NCBI GenBank assembly: GCA_034401135.1
Contig: JAWZSP010000007.1
Span: 1,922,001-1,986,000 of the forward strand
Direction of reading: 5' to 3'
Length of the DNA: 64,000 nucleotides
Source: Volutella citrinella
Lineage: Eukaryota > Ascomycota > Sordariomycetes > Hypocreales > Nectriaceae
Shown here piece by piece: positions 1-11,216 of this stretch. Position numbers and translations under genes: made by a program. The notes below the pieces were generated by a model. The model saw nothing but the letters and a program-made list of their open reading frames with translations, made no database searches and was not told the origin of the DNA. The first letter of the stretch is position 1; each line of letters starts with the position of its first letter.

Positions 1-328
1 CAAAAACGCGGGTGCCGCGGTTGCCGCCATCGAGGCGAAGGCCACGCCCGCCGTCAAGGCATTCGTTCGCGCGGAGCTCGGCGCGGTGAAGACGGCTGTC
101 AGCGCCTTCACAGCGCCCCTGCTGCAGTTTGTCACCGCCGTCGAAGAGACCTGTGCCTCGAACCCAGCTGGCCCCAGCGTCGTTGCTCTCGATGCGTCTC
201 TCGGGCTTGCTATCAAGGTCGTCAAGAATCTCATTCTCACCATTGGCCTACCCAACTGTCTTCCAAACCTCAGCGGCCTGATTAACCTTGGCCTGGGACT
301 TGGCCTTGGTCTGGGAATTGGCAAATAA
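1..328 (+). CDS. 3' end of an unidentified protein, truncated by the window edge
   Basis: An open frame runs from base 2 to a TAA at 326-328, giving about 108 C-terminal residues; the start lies outside the window. The visible part is rich in Ala, Val and Leu, with a mixed helical segment, one Cys-Ala-Ser-Asn stretch, a second Cys close to the end and a C-terminus made of repeated Gly-Leu pairs ending in GIGK. This looks like a small secreted or surface-associated hydrophobic protein, but no family is recognised and no function is assigned. A GTG at 86 inside the frame is not a credible start, because the same frame stays open to the window edge. Confidence 0.6.
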   Translation, partial: KNAGAAVAAIEAKATPAVKAFVRAELGAVKTAVSAFTAPLLQFVTAVEETCASNPAGPSVVALDASLGLAIKVVKNLILTIGLPNCLPNLSGLINLGLGLGLGLGIGK

Positions 329-2941
329 TGATGTGATGCTCGCCTGGGGGCTATGAATTTCTACTGATGAATGAACACGACAACAAAGTTAGCTTAGTTT
401 CTGATGCGATGGGAGCTTTTCCATCTACGTTCTTCCAATTAGCTTCGCGAATATGATCAATTCATCTTTGAAAAATAAATGACCTCTGCTATAAGCTATG
501 ACAATTTGATGCTGTGCAATCAAGGAGGGGACAGGATTTGAAGCCGACTCGACGTTTCGTTGCCTTCCTCCATCTAGTATGCAGCTGACCGGTGAATTCT
601 TTTTACTAGGTTCCTTGAGCTCCGGGATACCATGAGCCATGGTGCAGTCTGCTGATGACCTGCAACATCCCACCTGACACCTGTTGGCTTTGTAACCGGG
701 AAGAGAAATCTCATAAGCACTTATCAGACGCCTCACGCTGAGCATTGTAGAGGGTTGAGAGAACGGAAGCGGCCACTCTCCTGGTTTTCTTGCCAGAATT
801 CCTCTTGCAGCTTGTCAGGCAACTGGTGAGAAATGTCAAATGCATGGTTTCCTGAACACCACTAAGGACGCCGAAGCATCTACAGGGTTCTTGGAGGAAG
901 CACACTTCAATTTGTTTAAAACAGCTAATGGTATTGTGAGGACTGTGAGTTCTTCCGCCAGTAGAGGCTGAGAGAGATTGTTTGAATGAGCGAATATCCG
1001 ACAATGAGAATAACAGTTGACAAATACGCGGCGTCACCTGCTATGCAAGACAAATTCTAACATTTCTTGCCACCTTGCCAATAATTTTAGTAACGACGTT
1101 ATTTGGCTCGATTTCGGCGAGCAAACCTCCACAAGATCCGTAGTCGGTAGCATGGAGCTAAGATCCAAGGCTGGGATGGCACAATGAGGCTGAATCAGTC
1201 GGATATTTGAGACAGGTGTTTTGCCAAGGGTGTTGAATAGAAATTGAATTCTGACGTTCCCTCTGGGTATATGATTATACTAGCACAAGTGGGAGAGGGT
1301 TTAAGTATCATAGTCAATCATGCAGCTGGAAGGGACTAAGCGATTTAGTGTGTAGTCAACATCAGTCCAGGACAACGTTCCCTCCGTGACAGTTGAGGCG
1401 CATTGCGTGTGATTTACATATCGTTGATAGTCTATTGCATCTCGCTACCCTGAGGCTGTCAGCCCTCAGACAGAGGACCCCAGGAGTATCATTTTGTATC
1501 ATGCTGTAACATGATTTGAAGGCTTAGATAATATGGGATGCGAAAAAATAGCTGGGCAATTTTATCCTGGTTGATGGTTCACCAGTGAGGCGTCCTGAGT
1601 GTCAGACACCCGCCCCTCCGTGGGATTGGCTTCCAGGGGGCATAATAAGGTTAGGACAGAAAACAAGCTTACAAAGACGTCATGGGCCTTATCTTGACGG
1701 TATCAGAGGATTGAAATCGGCAGCAAGGGGACAAGGTGGTCAGTGGATGCGGCTACAAGTCGCTTTGCGGAGAACATGAGCGGCATGACCTGTTGCTGGA
1801 CGCGTCGTCGATGACTTCGCCACTTCTCGCACATCTGAGCCATTTACGAATGATAGGCGCGGTTCACGCCGCCCTGGTAGTGGTCGGCGCAAGGCCAAAA
1901 TGCACTTAAATGGCGCGTGCTCGGTGTGAGGTAGGCGCAGTAACCGGTCGGCGTATTATGCATATCTGCACTATTAAATCTGCATCCTCCATATCTACTC
2001 TATGTGCACGGATGGAGGATGACGGTCGGCGCTTGTCCTGGGCAGCCAACCAGGGTTGACGTGGGCGCCTCTTTTGGGCAATTCAACCAGGGCCAATAGG
2101 AACACGCGGGTTCAAGGTGATCGGGATCCCCTTTACAGCCGGTGACAGGGGGATGAGCATTAATTTCAACACCGGACAGCGTGGGCTGAGCTGCAGCGTT
2201 ATCACGCGACATTCATCATCTATTCGTGGTCTCCATAGACGTTTCCATCGCTGATCGAGGCGATTGACCAAGCGATACCTGGGCTGTGGCTGGGGATGAG
2301 CGTCTGCCGCTTCCATTAATTGCGATAATCTGGCGGGTGCTTCGGACACCACTAATAAAACGCCCACGCCCAAATTCTTGACGCTCTAATCTGGGTATTC
2401 TTTGGTGCATCAATCATGATCGATGGCCCAGACTGATGGCCTCCGCTTCGGGATTCTACTTATCGACACTCAGGTGATCGCTTTAGCTTATCGCATCTCT
2501 GGTCGTCTCTCCCGGCCACCAGACCAACACCGCGCCCCGCATGTCGTCAAGTGGGCATCGCCTGTTTCAACGGTCGGCTTCACTGACATCGCGACCACCG
2601 ACCACGGCCGCAGCCATGGTCACGCTCGCCACCGGATGGCATGGGATTGGCACAAGATAGCTGCAATGCCACAGTCCAACATCCATCCGAAGCAAGTTCC
2701 CCTCACGAATTCCGTATCGTCAACGGGTTTGCGTGGGTGGGGAGCGGGGACTAGTTCAAAATCATTTCAATGGTTTGCGCCCTCAGTAAATTACTTCATA
2801 ATAAGGGGGCCTGCCCACTGGAATGCGGCGCTCCCACCCCCAACGAACCAATCTCGCTCCCCCTGCTCTCGGCTTCTGCCGTCCGAACTCTTCTCTAGGC
2901 TCTGGCTCTGTTTCTGTTTGTTTCTTGCCCCTTGACCCCAG
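329..2941. other. Intergenic region, no supported gene
   Basis: About 2.6 kb between the truncated gene and the calcium exchanger. Short open frames exist on both strands (the longest, 2423-2935, is 170 codons on +), but none has a recognisable domain. That longest one is Pro/Ser/Arg-rich and runs into the exchanger's 5' leader. The segment 360-1560 is more AT-rich than the neighbouring genes. No tRNA, transposon terminus or obvious long repeat was seen. Confidence 0.5.
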
Positions 2942-5050
2942 ATGGAACGCCCCAACCGCGGCCTTGCTACCACAAACGACCATCCGGCCGATGAGTACCG
3001 CGACTCCAGCGTCAGTGCCATCAGCGACGACGAGGATGAGGATTTGAGTGATAGTAGAAACCACTCTTGCGCCACCTCACGTGCTGCCTCCCAGTCGCGT
3101 CTCCTCGATGCTTCGCCTACCATGGCCCAGCGACTCCACGGTATGTAGCACAAGGGAATATTTAATATTCCCCCATGTGGTCCTCGCTCACCCTGATTCC
3201 CCTCAGCGGACCTGTTGATGCTCACGCCTCCCGGCTCTAGATACCCTGAGGCAGATCCTCAGCGCCCGGCTCAGCGTCAGCAGCCTCCGCCGCCAGGGCC
3301 GGCCCGCCAGATACGACGTCGAGTTCCAGCCTCTGCCCGGCCTCGAGTATGGCGGCCGCGGCTTCTCGCGCCCAGAGGACCTGTCCTTCTTCGGCCACAT
3401 CAGGGCCGTGCTGTGCGCGAGCTGGGTCAACTCGCTCCTCGTCTTCGTGCCCCTGGGCATAACTGCCTGGCACTTTGGCATGAGCCCGCTGCTCGTCTTC
3501 ACGGCCAATGCTATCGCCATTGTGCCCCTGTCGGCCATCATGACGGATGCGACGGAGCGCATCGCCAACAAGGCCGGTGACTCTGTCGGGGCCCTTTTGA
3601 ACATTAGTCTCGGCAACCTCGTCGAGCTCATCATCTTGTAAGTCACATCACCTTGATTGGAGTGAAGCTGATGCTAACATTTGGCCAGCATGTAAGCCCT
3701 CGACTTGGCTGTATATTTTTGCCTGCCTTGTTGCTGACAGAAACAGCATCGCTCTGGTCAACAACCAGATCCGCATCGTCCAGGCGTCCATCCTGGGATC
3801 CATCCTCGTCAACATTTTACTAATCCTCGGCTCAGCTCTGCTAGCGAGTAGCGCAAACGGCATTGAGCCGGACTACAACACCTCGGCCGCCCAGCTGCTG
3901 GCCTGCCTCTTGTTTGTCTCTGTCTTCGTCGTACTCATGCCGGTATGCTAGCCTGCCGCCGCCCAAAGTAGCCGTCTTTTGCTGACCCTGTTGTCCAGAC
4001 GGCATTCGACTATACCTTTGATGACCATCACAACACCCCCGCCGCCACGCTGCGCATGAGTAGGTTCTCGGCCGTGCTGGTCTTCTTCATCTATGTCCTC
4101 TACTTTGTCCACGAGTTGAGGCAGCGACCAATGACGGAAAAGTCGGCGCCCCCGGCCGGCGTTGTCCCCGAAGGCGTCCGGGACCCGGCCCCCGAGGTTG
4201 TATCCCTTCCCACGATGCACCATGGGCCGCGCACAATTCGCTTCGCCGACGAGAGGGCCCATGACGGAAGCAGCGTGTATGGCCTGGGGCGCCGGAGCGA
4301 GGACAGCATCCGCTCTGCGCCAGGAAACGTCCCGCAGCGCCACCAGTCACGCAGCCGGCGATCTCGGTCTATGTCTCTCGGGTCTAATAATGGTTTCCAC
4401 AGTCGGGAATCGTCGTTGTGCGGTGGGGAGACTCGTGGCTACGCGAACATCATGCTTGACAACCGCACTGACCTGGAGAGCGTTCGACACCAGTTGCAGC
4501 CTGGGCCTGCCAATGACACCCCGGCCGCCATTTTCATTCTCATCATCTCTTCAATCGTAATGTCCGCCTGCGCCGAGCTCCTCGTCGGCACCATTGACGC
4601 CGTCACCCACGAAGGCGGCCTGTCCGAGGCCGTCATCGGTCTCATCATCCTCCCCATTGTCGGAAACATCGCCGAGTACGTCACGGTCGTGTCGGTCGCG
4701 GCGAGGAACAAGCTCGATCTCGCCATTGCCGTGGCCGTCGGATCCGGCATCCAGATTGCCCTCTGCGTCGCCCCGCTGACCGTGTTGGCCGGGTGGGCTC
4801 TTCAGCGAGACCTGGACCTGACGTTCAACTTCTTTGAGACCTTTTCGCTAGCGGGAACCGTGTTGCTGGTTAACCTGCTTGTCCTCACTGAAGTCAGCGA
4901 AAGCCTCAAGACTAGTGCATTGAAGGGTGCCCTAATGTGTGCCTGTTATGCCATCATCGCGTGAGTATACAACATGACCCCCTGCTTCATGTACGCAGAC
5001 TGACAGCAGGTAGACTTGGCGCGTACTTTTCGCCCGACACTCAATCGTGA
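2942..5050 (+). CDS. vcx1: Vacuolar Ca2+/H+ exchanger (CAX/VCX1 family)
   Basis: The product should move Ca2+ into the vacuole in exchange for protons. Exons: 2942-3140, 3241-3637, 3689-3691, 3747-3942, 3999-4960, 5014-5050, giving 597 aa. The first alpha repeat carries GNLVELI near residue 191 and the second carries GNIAEYV near residue 487; both are CAX hallmarks holding the acidic ion-binding residue. The N-terminal ~120 residues are hydrophilic and acidic. A Ser/Arg-rich cytosolic loop of about 125 residues (roughly 307-432) separates the two halves, which makes the protein longer than the ~410-residue yeast Vcx1. Introns are 100, 51, 55, 56 and 53 nt. The second and third flank a 3-nt exon that restores the family's IIAL sequence. 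The start is the first ATG in frame. The family call is firm; the exact paralogue is not. Confidence 0.9.
3689..3691 (+). other. 3-nt micro-exon in the Ca2+/H+ exchanger gene
   Basis: The three bases CAT sit between a 51-nt intron (3638-3688, donor GTAAGT, branch GCTAAC, acceptor CCAG) and a 55-nt intron (3692-3746, donor GTAAGC, acceptor ACAG). Including it gives ELIIFIIALV, matching the family pattern seen in yeast Vcx1 (ELI-two residues-IIAL). Skipping it keeps frame but drops one Ile from a transmembrane helix next to the ion site. Confidence 0.7.
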
Positions 5051-5277
5051 CGGGGTAATTCTCTACACTATCGGTTTACATCACCATTGGACCAGGTTCG
5101 GCGTTTAGGTACTCGCAGATCCGCCGTGGAGCATCCAAGGTTGCGACCTCGTGAACAGGTTGCTCCTTAGGCCAGGGTGCCTCGGATGCTCTGTGAATCA
5201 TTATTACTATGAGCATATTTAGCGCGGTATACAAGTAGCCTCTTTGTAATGACGAGGCTAAAATATAGCCTCATATT

Positions 5278-7151
5278 CTAATCCATTTCTCTCTCTTTCA
5301 GGTAGCAGTTCAACCCACGCTGCCGCAAGAACCAACTGCATGTAACCTCCCACTCGCGCTCAGGATCCACCAGCTCGATATCATATAGGTTGATGAGAGT
5401 GGCGATAATCTTGTACATCTCGAGATACGCCAGGTGACGGCCGAGGCATATGCGGGAGCCAGCGCCGAAAGTGAGATCGGTCGCGTTGAACAGCCGCAGG
5501 CGCTCCTGGAAAGCGTCGTCACTCTCGCCCTCGGCCTGGAGCCATCTCTCGGGACGGAACGTGTCGGCATCCTGTCCGAAAACGTCCTTATTGCGGTTCA
5601 CCACGTAAGGGTTGATGCCAATGTCCGTGTTGGGAGGCACGAAGCTGCCGTCGGGCAACCGGAGCCCCTCGGCCGGAGTCACTCTCTCTAGCAGCATTGA
5701 GACTCCAGGGTGAACTCGCAAGCCTTCGCGGATACATGCCTCCAAGTCTACGGCGTGTAGTTAGCAATCTGATGCTCTTTTCTTCTTCGTTCACCCAGCT
5801 TGTGCTCACATGGCAGGGCTCTGGCCTTGCTGTAGCTGGCAACCTTGCCGAAGCCGGCAGCGCGGACCTCCCTCTCAACCTTGCGCATCTTTTCGGGATT
5901 CTTCAGCAGGTAGTAGAAGACGGCGCGGAGGGACAGCGCGGTTGTGTCGGCGCCGGCGATGAGGTTGGCTAGGAGGTAGATGAGCACCATGCCGTCGTGG
6001 ACCACCTCCGGGTTCTCGGCTTGTGCGTTGAGAAAGTGCTGAAGATAGTCGACGACCTTGGGGTCGTAGTTGGGGTCCCTTCCGCTGACGCGGTCGCCGA
6101 TGTGCTTGAAGGCGATTCCCACCACGTTGTCCAAGACGGGCGGTCCGATCCTCTTGATTGGGTTCTTGTCAAGCACAAAGTCGAGGAACGGCATCTGTCC
6201 GACGACGCTGAAACTACAGATGGGTTAGCCACATGGACTCTATGGCCAAGTGCTGGACGTGGCATACTAATCCTGTGCCATGTCTGCAATCTTGATGGTG
6301 CCATCAAAGTCGGCACCCTTGTCCATGTACCCGAAGCGCTTGCTAAAGGTGGCCGTGCCGACCGTATCCCAGGCATCTGTGAAGGCATCGTCAGAAGGTG
6401 GATGACATTACACTATACACTAGGCTTCACTCACAGTAGGCCATCCATGCGCCGAGGTCGCACTCCTTGTTCTTGTTGGGCCCCTTGATGAAGCGGCTCT
6501 CGAGCGCATCGACAAAGTCGTTGATGACCCCCTCGACCAGCGGCTCAACGCCTGCCACGCTGCTGGGAGAGTAGTACTTGGAGATGGGCCGCTTCATGCG
6601 CGATTGCACAGTGGGATCGGACTCGCTGAAGAGGTTGTACTGGATCTGCCCATGCATCATGGTACTGTTGTTCTTGTAGAACTCGGACTGGACTTGTCAA
6701 CACAGGCCCAAGTGACAGGGAGCGGGAGCAGGCGTACCTTGATGAACTTGTGGTCCGTTCCGTAGATCTTTTTGATAAGCTCCGGGTAGTCAAGGTCAAG
6801 AGTATTGGGCCCAATTCGGACGATGGGGCCATGTCTCTCATGAAGCTCCTTGATACGAAGATGGTAGTCGCCGGAGCGGACGACAAAGAGGCGCCACAGA
6901 TTTGTCCATCCTAAAGGCCCCGTCAACACCAGCCGCTCTCATCCACTGGACCCGAGCGCGTAGCGACGTGGCCGGGCAGACTTACCTGCGAGAAAAGGAC
7001 CTGGATACTTTCTTAGGGGGTTTGCGAAGTAGGATGCAATTGACCAGACAACAAATGCAATGGTGGTGGTCATGGTGAAGAGGCCAGCAAGGCTCGCACC
7101 CCGGAGCTGGCCCCCAGGGTCGAGTAACTGCTGAAACATGCCGATGCCCAT
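5278..7151 (-). CDS. Cytochrome P450, pisatin demethylase-like
   Basis: A membrane-bound haem monooxygenase of 524 aa. Exons in coding order: 7151-6986, 6910-6738, 6687-6435, 6376-6268, 6213-5810, 5747-5278. The N-terminal anchor spans about residues 15-35 and is followed by the proline hinge RKYPGPFLAG. The I-helix oxygen-activation motif AGADTT lies near 320. The K-helix ExxR (EGLR) follows LPYLEAC across the last intron. The haem loop FGAGSRICLGRH places the ligand Cys near 469. The start at 7151 is the only ATG before the anchor; the frame upstream opens on GTG. The YYAWD segment and overall spacing fit the fungal pisatin-demethylase/benzoate-hydroxylase-like clan. The substrate cannot be told. 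It is convergent with the exchanger (227 bp between stops) and divergent from the PTH11-like gene. No secondary-metabolite core enzyme is near. Confidence 0.9.
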
Positions 7152-8633
7152 GATGCTGATCGCGACGATGTCCCGTTGCCTTGGATAGTTATCTGATGCA
7201 GGAGTCGACGAACACTTGTCGGCTAGACGCACGAATGTCTCGGCTCCCACCGTGGCCGGCAGGTCTTATATGAAAACTGGGAACATGGACGGCTTTGGCG
7301 TTGCCACAGGCATAATATGCCCTTGGTGATTGGCTGAACGGCCGGCTTCGCATGATGCCTGGGGTGGAGATGGCTTGGATGGTGCGTCACGGTGGTAATC
7401 GCTGGCTTGTTGGCTTGTTGACTCCTTGGCTCGTTGGCAGCGGTGGAGTTTTGGGACAGCCAAGGGGCAGGTAGCCCTCCCTGTCCTTGCTATTGCGCCC
7501 GTGTATGCAGGGGAGATGTGCCGTCCAAGATCGCCGTAAGATCTACTCGTTTTGATAAGTGACGAGATCTTGTGCCGCCCCAAACTGCCCTGTTCCCTGT
7601 CCGCGATGGCTGCCAGATCCATGCTGCGATCAGCCGCTAGGGCCGCAACGCGAGCTGCCGCATGGCCCGGGCGGCTGCCGTGCGAAACACGGGGAACAGC
7701 CACATTCCTTCGGGGCTGCGGAATTCAGAGTTTTGCTCTGCCAACCGTGTACGAAGCTCCATTGCGTATCCATCTCGATGCTGGGTTTGGCTTGCGGGAA
7801 ACGGCTTTGGTGTTCAACGAGGTCTGTTTGCCTCGCCCACGACTCCAGCCAGCAGAGCCAGGGAAGCTGTGATGAGTGAGAGACCTGCTGGTGTCCCTTT
7901 CGTCAGTAGTAATTGCTTTCCCTGTCTGGATCCCCTGCGAGACTCTCACCGGCCCGTCTCCGCGCATGCGAAAAACCAGACCGGGCTATACGCTAAAGCC
8001 ATTGATCCAACCTCCCGCAACTGAGGCCAGCCAGGACTCCAGGGCGTCAAGGACCAGGGAGCGACTCCAAAGAATCTGACGCCCGTCCCGCTGTCCTTGA
8101 GCTAGGAGCTGCAGGTCTCCATTCAGCCATACAGGACACGGCTGCTCCTTGTCGAGACCCGCAAGTGTGTCGTCGGGGAGCCGACTCATCGGGGGTCTGG
8201 GCGGGGGACTCGGCCATTGCACGAGGGAACAACACTTGGTAGCCGCCTTTGTTGCTTGATGTGCGCCCTCGGAGGTGCGTCCTCCATGATCCCGGTCTGG
8301 CGTGCGCCATACCTGTTGCAAATGAATGGGACCTCAGAGTGGGATTCTATTTGTGCCATGTATCGGTATCCCTGTGGAAAAAAATCGGAATGCGCGTCTC
8401 CCACATCTGATGGACGCGGACGTGCATCGGAGGGGGAACATATTAATTGACGCCGTCTCCATGCCCTTCCCCGCTCGTCGTCCTCTAGAACGAGACCTTG
8501 ATCGGCCAAGCTGTCGGTTCTCGTCGTACATATCATCAACAACCTGGCCGCTGACAGCACTGCACTGCACCACTCGCATGATCGGATCGGCGCCTGCAGA
8601 GCCTTACACCCTGTGCCCGGGCGACAGAAGCAA
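7152..8633. promoter_or_regulatory. Divergent intergenic region between the P450 and the PTH11-like gene
   Basis: A 1.48-kb stretch holding the 5' regions of two divergent genes. Several short frames occur here (for example 7552-7872 and 7662-8024), but they are low-complexity readings of a GC-rich region without recognisable domains. I could not assign specific operator sites. Confidence 0.45.
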
Positions 8634-10027
8634 ATGGCGTTTGGGGGTGATGGTCCCTGGGCCATTGGCGTCATGTGGGCGCTGACGGGCATCGTGCTCG
8701 TCTTCGTCATCCTGCGCCTCTACACTCGCTTCGTCCTGGTCAAGTCCCAAGGCGCCGATGATGCCGTCTACGTGCTGGCATTTGTGAGTACCTCTTCTAA
8801 GCTTGCCTCCCTCGTCTCCCCAACCCGGTCGTTGACAATGGGCCAATGTCCTAGTTCCTTCTCCTCTTCTACACACTCTTCACCACCGTCTCGGCCAGTT
8901 ATGGCTTCGGCCAGAATATGGGCGACATTAAAAGCGATGACGACATCTCAAAGGCGCTATTATTCGAAACGGTTGGGCAAACCTTTGCAGTTCTGGGCAT
9001 GGCGATTGCAAAATGGTCCCTCGGCGTCTTCTTGTTGAGGATCGTCAAGGAAACGTGGCACAAGGTATTGATCTGGGCTGCGATGCTGGAGCTCATGGGG
9101 GCCTCCATCTCCATGATCTTTGTCACCTGGCTTGCGAACCGCCCATTTGAGTATCTGTGGGACAGGAAGATCCCAGGGGGCAAGACGGTGGTTGATTCGA
9201 TGCCCATTTCCATCATCCTCGGCTGTAAGCAACACCCTTCTACCCAGCCGCATCTTTCACTGTCCGCTAACTGTATTAGCGTCCTGTGTCATTGTTGACT
9301 TCTTCTTTGCCGTCTTTCCCTGGATCTTCATGTGGAAGCTGCAAATGAACCGTCGAGAAAAGCTGGTTATCCTGTCTAGTATGAGCCTGGGTTTGATGTG
9401 TGTGGTGACACCCTCAATTGACTCCTGAACTACTGCTGATTTGACTACAGCGCCGGTGCGTGTGGCATAAAACGTGCCACGGAAATCCCCAACCTTGTGA
9501 GCCAGAACTTTCTGAGTATGCATGTCCTGGTCTACGCGCATTTTTTGTACTAACGATGGAAACCAGAGGACTCGGTCGGCATCATCGTCTGGTCTGCGGC
9601 CGAAATGGCCGTGACCATGATCTGCATCGGCATACCCATCTGTCGACCGATGTATAAGAAGTACCTCGACCGATGGACATCTAGGGGGAGCAGCAAGTAC
9701 AACGATGTCGGGTCTGGGGGCTATCCGCTCCGTACTGTAGGCGGTTCCGAGATGCATCGTGGTCCCCGGGGCGCCTCACACGATGCATCGGTAGCTGAGC
9801 GAGAGGTTTCCCGCCAGAGGAGCGTGAAGCTCGGCTTGGAAATGTCGAGCAACTCATATGCTATTGGTGGCCGATTCCCAGACGACAACCAGAGCGATGA
9901 AGAGATCCTAGGGCAGGACTTTCGCAGGAGCCAGCAGCAAACATCGGCGGAAGACGCCGTCGAGAAGGGTATTCGAGTGACGGAGGAGGTGGAGATCAGA
10001 AGATCCGTACAGAGAGGGAGAAGTTAG
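8634..10027 (+). CDS. PTH11-like seven-helix membrane protein (fungal rhodopsin-type domain)
   Basis: A predicted plasma-membrane receptor-like protein of 387 aa. Exons: 8634-8783, 8855-9224, 9280-9397, 9451-9515, 9567-10027. Helices fall at about residues 12-30, 46-68, 85-105, 118-140, 165-190 and 200-225, with the family's conserved segments: LRLYTR after helix 1, GADDAVYVLAF, a VDFFFAVFPW segment in helix 5, and ACGIKRATEIP before the last helices. The C-terminal ~130 residues are a charged Ser/Arg/Glu-rich cytosolic tail. There is no N-terminal CFEM cysteine domain, so this belongs to the CFEM-less group of these proteins. Members have been linked to host or surface sensing in some pathogens, but the ligand here is unknown. 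The ATG at 8634 was chosen because the frame upstream opens only on GTG. Confidence 0.85.
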
Positions 10028-11216
10028 GAACTAGAGATGTAGAATTAAACTCGACCTGAAGAGAGACTTGTATTTACACCGGTCAGTAGCGCGATTGTTC
10101 CTGGATCAGGCGCACGGGGCTCATCCTATGTTTAGAGACCACGCTATTTTAAACTCCGACGGGCGATCGCGTGCCCAGACGGCAAGCCACCAGGTTGACT
10201 TACAAGCCATGCAGTGGGGAATGCCGTAGGGCGCGGAAAGTCAAAACTGGCAAACAATGTGAAACAGTTCAACAGCCGTTGAGGACTTCCCAGCCTGCGG
10301 CGCGCTTCCCGGCTTGGGCATCTGGTTCTGAGACGAAGGTGAACGGGACAGGAGCATCTGAACTCGTGCCTCGGACGCTGAGGTGACACGCGCTTGGCGG
10401 CTGAATCAAAAGGCCACTGGTCAGCTGAAGCTCAACTTATGATAGGCATCATTGTTTTCTTTATGGCAAGATTATTGCATCTCAATGGCACAGAAATGTG
10501 GCTCACTTCGCAGTCTACCATGAGCACAACCACAACGTCGTCATGAAAGTCAGCAGAGGAACTGGTGGCACAGACAAGTGCACTTGATTGAACTTGTCCA
10601 AGGAGAAATTCTGACAGCAGTGGTATACATGCCAGTGTTACCTTGGGCACCGCCCGAAATGTCAGCTGCCGATGCCATGAACCCCTACAGGTTATTTTCT
10701 CCGAAGAGGCACTTTGTAGATTCGGAAACGTAGCCTCGAGCTCGAATGACTGCAAGTTTGCAACCGTTGTACGGAATTGCCCGCCTACTGGCCACTATAT
10801 GGCGTGCAACCAGCTGGAGCAGAAGCCGGATGTGGCCTTCATCTCGCCCGGACCTCACCGTCACCTCAACTTGGCTGGGAAGCATCTATGGGTCACCAAA
10901 AAAACTCGTACTCGGCTGTGGTGGCTCACTCGACTCACATCCCTAGAAAAAAAAACTTCTCGTCTCGTGCTCACCAACCCTCTCCAGTCGGACCGACGAG
11001 GACACTTCGGACGTCACGACACGGTGATGCCGCAGCCTTGAGTCACTCACCGGAGGCCGGCGCTGGCCCCCCCACACCCCACCCTCGTGAAAACCACCAG
11101 CCGATCATCGACAACTTCAACCTCTGGGCTGCTCAACCTTTGGGTTTCTCAACCCCCGGGCTTCTCAACCTCTGTGTTTTCTTGAACCATCAGAAAACAC
11201 CACCCAGTCTGCTGCC
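10028..11216. other. Intergenic region, no supported gene
   Basis: This holds the 3' flank of the PTH11-like gene and the promoter of the epimerase-like gene. Frames at 10643-11041 and 10777-11583 have no recognisable domains, and the latter runs out of frame into the epimerase. The last 150 bp before 11217 are CT-rich with repeated CTCAACC/TTCTCAACC elements, typical of a fungal promoter and 5' leader. Confidence 0.4.

Noticed and set aside
425..1037. Two minus-strand frames of 106 and 108 codons
   Set aside because: No family resemblance, no convincing splice sites joining them.
2423..2935. 170-codon frame before the Ca2+/H+ exchanger
   Set aside because: No domain; Pro/Ser/Arg-rich and overlaps the 5' leader of the exchanger.
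7552..8024. Overlapping 106-120-codon frames between the P450 and PTH11-like genes
   Set aside because: Three frames are open at once in a GC-rich promoter; none has protein-like features.
8186..8710. Antisense frame over the PTH11-like gene start
   Set aside because: No recognisable domain and overlaps a well-supported exon.
5278..10027. P450 plus PTH11-like gene as a secondary-metabolite cluster
   Set aside because: No core synthase, transporter or regulator beside them; the divergent pair alone is not enough.
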